Origin: Kineosporiaceae bacterium
GTDB lineage: Bacteria; Actinomycetota; Actinomycetes; Actinomycetales; Angustibacteraceae
Direction of reading: 5' to 3'
Length of the DNA: 10,017 nt
Assembly (NCBI GenBank): GCA_027345905.1
Contig: DAIETC010000209.1
Location: 1-10,017 of the forward strand
Below the pieces are notes generated by a model. That model searched no databases. It was not told the DNA's origin and was given only the letters and a program-made list of their open reading frames with translations. Made by a program: the position numbers and the translations under genes. Below, one piece after another: positions 6,106-10,017 of the stretch; position 1 is the stretch's first letter, and each line of letters starts with the position of its first letter.

Positions 6106-7317
6106 GTGGACCCGGTGCGCAACCCGTACGCTCCTGGAGCCGGCCAGCGTCCACCTGAGCTCGCCGGGCGCGATCGCGAGCTGCAGGCCTTCGACGTGGT
6201 CCTCGAGCGCGTCGCGAACGCGCGGCCCGAGCGTTCGCTGGTGCTCACCGGGCTGCGCGGCGTCGGCAAGACGGTACTGCTGGGGGCGCTGCGTTCGGCC
6301 GCCGTCCGTCGTGGCTGGGGCACCGGCAAGCTGGAAGCGCGCCCCGAGGTCGCACTGCGCCGCCAGCTGGCGGCGGCGCTGCACCTGGCCGTGCGCGAGC
6401 TGGGTGCCCCCGGGGAGGACACCGACCAGGTCCTCGGCGTCCTGAAGTCCTTTGCCCTGCGCGAAGGCGGCACCGGCGCCAAGCTTCGGGAGCGCTGGCA
6501 GCCCGGGATCGACGTCCCGGCGGTGTCCGGGCGCGCCGACAGTGGTGACATCGAGATCGACCTGGTCGAGCTGCTGGCGGACGTGGCCGCGCTGGCCGGC
6601 GACCGCGGTCGCGGCATCGCGGTGTTCATCGACGAGATGCAGGACCTGCGCCCCGACGACGTGTCAGCCCTGTGCGCAGCCAGCCACGAGATCTCCCAGC
6701 AGCGACTGCCGCTGATCGTGGTCGGCGCCGGCCTGCCGCACCTTCCCGCGGTGCTCTCGGCCAGCAAGTCCTACAGCGAGCGGCTGTTCCGCTACGCCCG
6801 CATCGACCGGCTCGACCGGGCCGCCGCCGATCTCGCGCTGCAGGCGCCGGCCCATGACGAGGGCGCCGCCTGGCAGCCGCAGGCGCTGACCAAGATGTAC
6901 GAGGCGACCGCGGGCTACCCGTACTTCGTGCAGGCCTACGGCAAGGCCTGCTGGGACGTCGCCACGGGCGAGGTCATCGGCGCCGACGACGTGCGGGTGG
7001 CCGCTCCGATCGCCGAAGCCGAGCTGGCGGTCGGCTTCTTCGGCTCGCGCTACGAGCGAGCCACGCCCGGTGAGCGCGAGTACCTGCGGGCGATCGCGGA
7101 CGTCGCGCACGAGCTCACGCGCGACGCCGACGCCGCGGGCGGCGCGATCGACCAGGTGCCGACCTCGGTGGTGGCCGAGCACCTGGGGCGCAAGCCGCAG
7201 TCCTTGTCGCCGGCGCGCGACGCCTTGTTGAAGAAGGGGTTGGTCTTCTCGCCCGACCGTGGCCAGATCGCCTTCACCGTCCCGCACTTCGGCCGCTACC
7301 TGCGCGCACACGACTGA
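6106..7317 (+). CDS. ORC/CDC6-like AAA ATPase with C-terminal winged helix (AAA_16 type)
   Basis: A 403-residue soluble P-loop ATPase. The N-terminus NPYAPGAGQRPPELAGRDRE (6-25) is a motif I recognise in a family of actinobacterial ATPases, and GRDRE resembles the box VI entry of AAA proteins. Walker A is GLRGVGKT (49-56). Walker B is IAVFIDEMQDL (171-181), with D176 and E177. A sensor-1-like strand is LPLIVVGAGLPHLP (201-214), and SYSERLFRYARI (222-233) is a possible Arg-finger region. GYPYFVQAYG (270-279) fits the sensor-2/lid helices. Residues about 322-400 look like a winged-helix domain ending in FTVPHFGRYL. The layout resembles Orc1/Cdc6 and other STAND/AAA_16 proteins, so DNA binding is plausible. 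Its role in bacteria is not established, and no replication or defence partner lies beside it. The GTG at 6106 is set by the NPYxPGAG motif and the promoter spacing. Its 3' end overlaps the alkyltransferase gene tail to tail. Confidence 0.82.
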   Translation: MDPVRNPYAPGAGQRPPELAGRDRELQAFDVVLERVANARPERSLVLTGLRGVGKTVLLGALRSAAVRRGWGTGKLEARPEVALRRQLAAALHLAVRELGAPGEDTDQVLGVLKSFALREGGTGAKLRERWQPGIDVPAVSGRADSGDIEIDLVELLADVAALAGDRGRGIAVFIDEMQDLRPDDVSALCAASHEISQQRLPLIVVGAGLPHLPAVLSASKSYSERLFRYARIDRLDRAAADLALQAPAHDEGAAWQPQALTKMYEATAGYPYFVQAYGKACWDVATGEVIGADDVRVAAPIAEAELAVGFFGSRYERATPGEREYLRAIADVAHELTRDADAAGGAIDQVPTSVVAEHLGRKPQSLSPARDALLKKGLVFSPDRGQIAFTVPHFGRYLRAHD

Positions 7318-7904
7318 GCGCCGCACGGGCCGGACTCCAGGTCGAGCAGGCGAGCCTTGGCGTGCAGGCCTCCGGCGTACCCGGTGAGGGCGCCGGTGGC
7401 GGAGAGCACCCGGTGGCAGGGCAGCAGGACGCACAGTGGGTTGGCCCCCAGGGCCGCGCCGACCGCCCGCGAGGCGCTGGGGCGTCCCACCGCAAGGGCC
7501 AGCGCGCCGTACGTCGTGCGAGCGCCGTAGCCGACCTCAGTGAGCGCGGTCAGCACCTGGCGCTGGAAGGGGGTGGCCAGGGCGAGGTCGACGGGCACGG
7601 TGAACGCGTGTACCTGCCCGGCCAGGTAGTCGTCGAGCTCGCGACGCAGCCGGTCCAGGCCGCGCCCGCCGCGCAGCACCCGCGGCGAGGTCACCCGCGC
7701 GATCCGGGCGAGCACCCGCTCGACGTCGGCCTCGGCGGGCGTGAAGACGCAGGCCAGCGCGGTGCCCTCGGGGCGGGCGGCGAGCAGCAGCCGGCCGATC
7801 GCGGTGTCGTGCACGACGTACGAGACGTCGCCCTCGGTGAGGACCGGTGGGCGCACCGTCGGGTCGTAGCCGCGCATGGCCAAGATCACCGGATCGATGT
7901 TCAT
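7296..7904 (-). CDS. ogt: Methylated-DNA--[protein]-cysteine S-methyltransferase (O6-alkylguanine alkyltransferase)
   Basis: A 202-residue suicide repair protein that moves the alkyl group from O6-alkylguanine onto its own cysteine. The C-terminal catalytic domain (about 110-190) has TPFQRQVLTAL (111-121), TYGALALAVGRPSASRAVG (131-149; R146 as the likely base-flipping Arg), the asparagine hinge N155, the active site LPCHRV with C163, and TGYAGGLHAKARLLDLE (174-190). The N-terminal domain (about 25-108) is the usual Ogt RNase-H-like cap, preceded by an extra segment, MNIDPVILAMRGYDPTVRPP. The tail adds C194 and C199. The ATG at 7902-7904 overlaps the sigma-factor stop as ATGA, and a Shine-Dalgarno GGGAG lies within the sigma gene (7912-7916), so translation is coupled. 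The TAG stop (7296-7298) lies inside the ATPase gene, giving a 22-bp convergent overlap. Confidence 0.93.
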   Translation of the reverse strand: MNIDPVILAMRGYDPTVRPPVLTEGDVSYVVHDTAIGRLLLAARPEGTALACVFTPAEADVERVLARIARVTSPRVLRGGRGLDRLRRELDDYLAGQVHAFTVPVDLALATPFQRQVLTALTEVGYGARTTYGALALAVGRPSASRAVGAALGANPLCVLLPCHRVLSATGALTGYAGGLHAKARLLDLESGPCGAQSCARR

Positions 7905-8374
7905 CGCTGAACTCCCAAGGTGCGAAGGGTGGCCAGTGCGTCACTGACCAGACGTCGTGAGGCGGCCGGGGTGGTGCCAAGGGCACCGGCGATCGCTGCG
8001 TGGTCCAGGTCGACGACATAGTGCAGGACGACGGCGGTGCGCTGGCGCTGCGGCAGGCGCCGGACGCCGTCCCACAGCTGTTCGTCGGGCGGCTCGGGGC
8101 TGCAGGGTGCCGCCCGGTCCGGTGCCTCGGCGAGCAGGGGGCGCCTGGCTCGGGCGCGGTGCACGTCGGTGGCGCAGCGCGCGGTGATGGTGAGCAGCCA
8201 CGAGCGCAGGTTGCGCGAGCTGCGTAGCGAGGGGTAGGCGGCCAGCGCCTGGGCCCATGCCTGCTGCGCGACGTCCGGCCCGTCGTCCGGGCCGGCCAGG
8301 GCGTGCGCCAGGCGGGCGACGTCACGCCAGTGCGCGTCGACCAACCGGCTGAACGGGGGCAGGGCCACGCTCAT
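7901..8374 (-). CDS. ECF-type RNA polymerase sigma factor
   Basis: A 157-residue two-domain sigma factor of the ECF (group 4) size. Region 2 spans about 10-75: the DVAQQAWAQALAAY helix (34-47) stands where DLVQETFLRAW is usual, followed by the -10-recognising part NLRSWLLTITARCATDVHRAR (55-75). A 22-residue linker rich in Pro and Ala connects to region 4 (about 98-152): LWDGVRRLPQRQRTAVVLHY (100-119), then the helix-turn-helix AAIAGALGTTPAASRRLVSDALATLR (126-151). There is no C-terminal SnoaL-like extension. No anti-sigma gene is adjacent; the co-translated downstream gene is the alkyltransferase, which makes alkylation response an attractive inferred role. The ATG at 8372-8374 has a GGGGG-containing purine run about 11 nt upstream. 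No GGAAC-type ECF promoter was recognised in the 53-bp divergent spacer, so autoregulation is unproven. Region 2 is divergent, but the family call is good. Confidence 0.85.
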   Translation of the reverse strand: MSVALPPFSRLVDAHWRDVARLAHALAGPDDGPDVAQQAWAQALAAYPSLRSSRNLRSWLLTITARCATDVHRARARRPLLAEAPDRAAPCSPEPPDEQLWDGVRRLPQRQRTAVVLHYVVDLDHAAIAGALGTTPAASRRLVSDALATLRTLGVQR

Positions 8375-8415
8375 GAAACGCCGGACCCCCTTCTGGTGTG
8401 AGGGACCGATCGTGC

Positions 8416-8427
8416 CAGGCTGATCGG
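8416..8427 (+). promoter_or_regulatory. Candidate -10 element for leaderless GDPD gene
   Basis: CAGGCT (8416-8421) ends 6 nt before the GTG at 8428 and there is no Shine-Dalgarno. It lies in the 53-bp spacer divergent from the sigma-factor gene, so the two promoters must be close or overlap. The sequence around it nearly repeats the start region of the rhodanese gene. Confidence 0.5.
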
Positions 8428-9222
8428 GTGCAGACGCCGCAGGTCGTGGCTCACCGGGGCTCGAGCACCGAAATGCCGGAGCACACGCTCGGTGCCTATC
8501 TGCGGGCGATCGAGCTGGGCGCCGACGCGCTGGAGTGCGACGTGCGCCTGACCGCCGACAACCACCTGGTGTGTGTGCACGACCGCCGGGTCAACCGCAC
8601 GTCCAACGGCAAGGGCCCGGTCTCTTCCCTTGAGCTGGCCCAGCTCGAGCGGCTCGACTGGGCTTCCTGGCACACCGCCCCCGGCGACCCGGAGGAGCCC
8701 GACCGCGACAACGGGCGCCTGCTCACCTTGCGCCGACTGCTGGACACGGTGCGTGACAGCCCCCGCTCGGTGAGCGTGGCGATCGAGACCAAGCACCCCA
8801 CCCGCTACGCCGGTCAGGTCGAACGACGGCTGGTGCAGATGCTCGACGACTACGGCTGGAGCCGTGGCCAGGACGGCGCCCCGCCGCCGGTGCGCGTGAT
8901 GTCGTTCTCCCCCGTGGCACTCAAACGGGTGCGTCGGCTCGCGCCGCAGATCCCCCTGGTGCTGCTCGTCGAGCGCCGCCTGCGGCACCGGTACCGCGAC
9001 GGCGCCTTGCCGCGGGGGGTGGAGACGGTCGGCCTGGACGTCGCGATCGTGCGCCGGCACCCGCGCTACGTCGAGCGGCTGCATGCCGGTGGCCGCCTCG
9101 TGCACGTGTGGACCGTCGACCGCACCGCGGACGTCGAGCTGTGCGTCGAGCTCGGTGTCGACGCGATCATCACCAACCGGCCCCGGCACGTCCTGGAACT
9201 GCTCGGGCGTGAGGTCGGTTGA
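8428..9222 (+). CDS. Glycerophosphodiester phosphodiesterase (GDPD family)
   Basis: A 264-residue TIM-barrel hydrolase expected to split glycerophosphodiesters from phospholipid turnover into sn-glycerol 3-phosphate and an alcohol. The catalytic set is visible: H9 and R10 in VVAHRG, E36 and D38 in ALECDVRLTADNHLVCVHD, H51 as the second catalytic histidine, and E120 in VAIETKHP as the third metal ligand. The last strands have VHVWTVD (225-231) and GVDAIITNRP (243-252), a standard GDPD ending. There is no signal peptide, so it is cytoplasmic. I chose the GTG at 8428 over the upstream ATG at 8398 because QTPQVVAHRG begins at the usual distance from the HRG motif and because a -10-like box is correctly spaced. 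No glycerol-3-phosphate transporter lies nearby. The HATPase gene follows after 89 bp with its own promoter. Confidence 0.93.
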   Translation: MQTPQVVAHRGSSTEMPEHTLGAYLRAIELGADALECDVRLTADNHLVCVHDRRVNRTSNGKGPVSSLELAQLERLDWASWHTAPGDPEEPDRDNGRLLTLRRLLDTVRDSPRSVSVAIETKHPTRYAGQVERRLVQMLDDYGWSRGQDGAPPPVRVMSFSPVALKRVRRLAPQIPLVLLVERRLRHRYRDGALPRGVETVGLDVAIVRRHPRYVERLHAGGRLVHVWTVDRTADVELCVELGVDAIITNRPRHVLELLGREVG

Positions 9223-9252
9223 GCGGCACTAGTCGGCGCGGCGGCCAGCCGC

Positions 9253-9258
9253 TACCCT
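9253..9258 (+). promoter_or_regulatory. -10 element upstream of leader ORF and HATPase gene
   Basis: TACCCT is a good TANNNT box. Its expected start point near 9265 coincides with a GTG codon and gives the HATPase gene a leader of about 47 nt. A small inverted repeat, GCGGC-CA-GCCGC (9241-9252), directly abuts the box and may be chance. Confidence 0.5.
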
Positions 9259-9264
9259 CTGGCG

Positions 9265-9291
9265 GTGAATGCACTCTGTCACCACTGGTGA
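9265..9291 (+). CDS. Possible leaderless leader peptide (8 codons, MNALCHHW)
   Basis: A GTG exactly 6 nt after the TACCCT box opens a frame of eight codons, Met-Asn-Ala-Leu-Cys-His-His-Trp, that stops at TGA (9289-9291). The spacing is the same as at the leaderless genes in this window, so ribosomes could load on it directly. The stop lies 10 nt before the Shine-Dalgarno of the HATPase gene, close enough to influence it. Cys, His and Trp codons are rare, and four in a row is suggestive of a sensing leader. It is also short enough to be chance, and an ATG at 9269 in another frame is an alternative. Confidence 0.35.
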   Translation: MNALCHHW

Positions 9292-9292
9292 C
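9278..9292. promoter_or_regulatory. Perfect 7-bp-arm palindrome in the HATPase leader
   Basis: GTCACCA-C-TGGTGAC is fully symmetric about one central base. It lies between the predicted transcription start (about 9265) and the Shine-Dalgarno (9302-9307), and covers the last codons and stop of the possible leader peptide. As DNA it would suit a dimeric repressor binding just downstream of the promoter. As RNA it can form a 5-bp stem with a 5-nt loop. Confidence 0.45.
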
Positions 9293-9311
9293 TTCAGGCA
9301 CAGGAGGGTGG

Positions 9312-9746
9312 ATGACCCAGACGGCCCAGCGGGTGGCTGCGCGCCACCGCACCCTGCGTGTCGAGCACCGCCCCGCGGCCGTACGCGCCACGCGCCGCGC
9401 CCTCGTCGAGGACCTGCGCAGCATCAAGGTATCGGCGCACATCGTCGACGAGGCCGAGATCGTCGTGTCCGAGCTGCTCACCAACGCCGTACGGCACGCC
9501 CAGCCGATGGGCGATGGGCGAGTGCGCGTGCACTGGGAGGTCAAGGCCGGTGTGGTCGAGCTGGACGTCACCGACGGCGGTGCCCACAGCACCCCCATCC
9601 CGCGCCAACCCTCGCGATACTCCACGTCGGGGCGCGGACTGCGCATCGTGCGAGCACTTGCCCACGAGTGGGGAGTCCTGGACGACGAGCGCGGCCGGAC
9701 GGTGTGGGTCGCACTGGGCGGTCCGTCGCGACGCCGGCGGTTCTGA
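9312..9746 (+). CDS. HATPase_c_2 ATP-binding protein (SpoIIAB/RsbW-like anti-sigma kinase family)
   Basis: A 144-residue stand-alone GHKL ATPase domain. The N box is EIVVSELLTNAVRHA (49-63, with E54 and N58). The G1 box is LDVTDGG (84-90) and the G2 box is SGRGLRIVRALA (106-117). The last strand, GRTVWVALGG, precedes a basic Arg tail. No histidine phosphorylation domain or membrane segment is present, so it is cytoplasmic. Family members bind ATP and act as anti-sigma factors or as kinases of anti-sigma antagonists; in actinobacteria they are numerous and mostly unassigned. The partner here is unknown. The nearby sigma factor is ECF type, whereas RsbW-like proteins usually bind SigB/SigF-type factors, so a direct pairing is not expected. 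The ATG at 9312 is fixed by a Shine-Dalgarno AGGAGG (9302-9307) 4 nt upstream. It ends 33 bp before the DUF5926 gene. Confidence 0.87.
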   Translation: MTQTAQRVAARHRTLRVEHRPAAVRATRRALVEDLRSIKVSAHIVDEAEIVVSELLTNAVRHAQPMGDGRVRVHWEVKAGVVELDVTDGGAHSTPIPRQPSRYSTSGRGLRIVRALAHEWGVLDDERGRTVWVALGGPSRRRRF

Positions 9747-9765
9747 CCCGAGCGGCGGCGGGCCA

Positions 9766-9779
9766 TAGGCTCTACGCCC
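9766..9779 (+). promoter_or_regulatory. Candidate -10 element for DUF5926 gene
   Basis: TAGGCT (9766-9771) is a good TANNNT box ending 8 nt before the ATG at 9780, and no Shine-Dalgarno is present. A leaderless or near-leaderless transcript is likely, separate from the preceding gene. Confidence 0.45.
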
Positions 9780-10017
9780 ATGGCTAAGTCCGCACGTCGA
9801 CGGCAGCCGGCCCGCGCCACGAACGGCGCCACGAACGGCGCGGCGCAGCCGCCGGCCGACGTACCGGTCGTCGGCCAGCGCGAGCCGTGCCCCTGCGGCT
9901 CGGGCAAGAAGTACAAGGCGTGCCACGGCCGGCTGCTGCGCCACGACGCCGCGCGCCCGGTGCGGCCCTTCGCCGGGCTGGCCGGTGAGGTGGACTGGGT
10001 CGCGCTGCGCGAGATCG
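9780..10017 (+). CDS. DUF5926 family protein with SEC-C zinc motif (5' part, truncated by window edge)
   Basis: The frame from the ATG at 9780 stays open to the right edge, giving 79 residues. A basic and then Ala/Thr/Asn-rich disordered start (1-28) precedes PVVGQREPCPCGSGKKYKACHG (29-50). This is a SEC-C motif with C37, C39, C48 and H49 as the zinc ligands, as at the C-terminus of SecA, where it contacts SecB and ribosomes. It is followed by RPFAGLAGEVDWVALREI (62-79), which I recognise as the beginning of the DUF5926 domain of actinobacteria. These proteins are sometimes labelled SecA-like or preprotein translocase because of the zinc motif alone, which is misleading. The true function is unknown. 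The rest of the gene lies outside the window. Confidence 0.8.
   Translation, partial: MAKSARRRQPARATNGATNGAAQPPADVPVVGQREPCPCGSGKKYKACHGRLLRHDAARPVRPFAGLAGEVDWVALREI
9816..9839 (+). repeat. Two perfect tandem 12-bp repeats inside the DUF5926 gene
   Basis: GCCACGAACGGC occurs twice back to back (9816-9827 and 9828-9839). It encodes Ala-Thr-Asn-Gly twice in the disordered N-terminal linker before the SEC-C motif. The repeat is in frame and is a likely site of length variation between strains, without obvious function. Confidence 0.85.

Noticed and set aside
3674..6154. An 826-codon open frame on the minus strand opposite the DUF4012 and rhodanese genes
   Set aside because: It is antisense to two well-supported genes, its translation is low-complexity Arg/Gly/His-rich with no family motif, and long antisense frames are expected where third positions are nearly all G or C.
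8398..8427. ATG at 8398 as the start of the GDPD gene
   Set aside because: It would add ten residues unlike the family, lacks a Shine-Dalgarno, and would place the -10 box inside the gene; the GTG at 8428 fits better.
9219..9311. Earlier start for the HATPase protein in the open frame from 9219
   Set aside because: The extra residues resemble nothing, overlap the GDPD stop and the promoter, and the ATG at 9312 has a strong AGGAGG at correct spacing.
7901..9746. Sigma factor and HATPase protein as a cognate sigma/anti-sigma pair
   Set aside because: They are divergent, separated by the GDPD gene, and RsbW-like proteins normally pair with SigB/SigF-type rather than ECF sigma factors.

Overview
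The window is chromosomal DNA from a high-GC Gram-positive bacterium (Actinomycetota; Micrococcales-like, family not determinable by eye). The reasons are the very high GC and G/C-rich third codon positions, GTG starts, actinobacterial protein types (a PIG-V-like membrane mannosyltransferase, a DUF4012 protein, a DUF5926/SEC-C protein, a SpoIIAB/RsbW-like ATPase) and many starts that look leaderless. It reads as an ordinary core/accessory stretch: there is no transposase, integrase, phage gene, tRNA, rRNA or CRISPR array.

Layout: the 3' end of a PIN-domain gene (1-188); a gene-free 227 bp; a polytopic GT-C type mannosyltransferase (416-1741, +); a near-perfect 24-bp-stem terminator (1759-1813) shared with the convergent secreted CAP plus peptidoglycan-binding gene (1838-2599, -); a divergent Fpg/Nei-type DNA glycosylase (2795-3655, +); a DUF4012 membrane-anchored protein with its own promoter and Shine-Dalgarno (3710-5650, +); a small rhodanese (5708-6034, +); an ORC/CDC6-like AAA ATPase (6106-7317, +). 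On the minus strand a translationally coupled ECF-type sigma factor and O6-alkylguanine-DNA alkyltransferase pair follows (8374 down to 7296), and its last 22 bp overlap the ATPase gene tail to tail. Divergent from the sigma factor are a glycerophosphodiester phosphodiesterase (8428-9222, +), a HATPase_c_2 anti-sigma-type protein preceded by a possible 8-codon leader ORF (9265-9746, +), and the start of a DUF5926 SEC-C protein (9780 to the edge, +).

Most plus-strand genes appear to be separate transcription units rather than one operon. Several have a TANNNT-like hexamer exactly 6 nt before an ATG/GTG and no Shine-Dalgarno. Three themes recur: envelope work (mannosyltransferase, CAP protein, DUF4012, GDPD), DNA repair (glycosylase, alkyltransferase) and regulation (sigma factor, HATPase protein).

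The most interesting points are the sigma/alkyltransferase pair, with the repair protein where an anti-sigma factor would be expected; a possible leaderless leader peptide overlapped by a perfect 7-bp-arm palindrome upstream of the HATPase gene; the common leaderless start architecture; and a DNA glycosylase that keeps its catalytic residues but lacks the usual Met/Arg/Phe void-filling residues and the zinc-finger Arg. No multi-gene defence or mobile system is evident.
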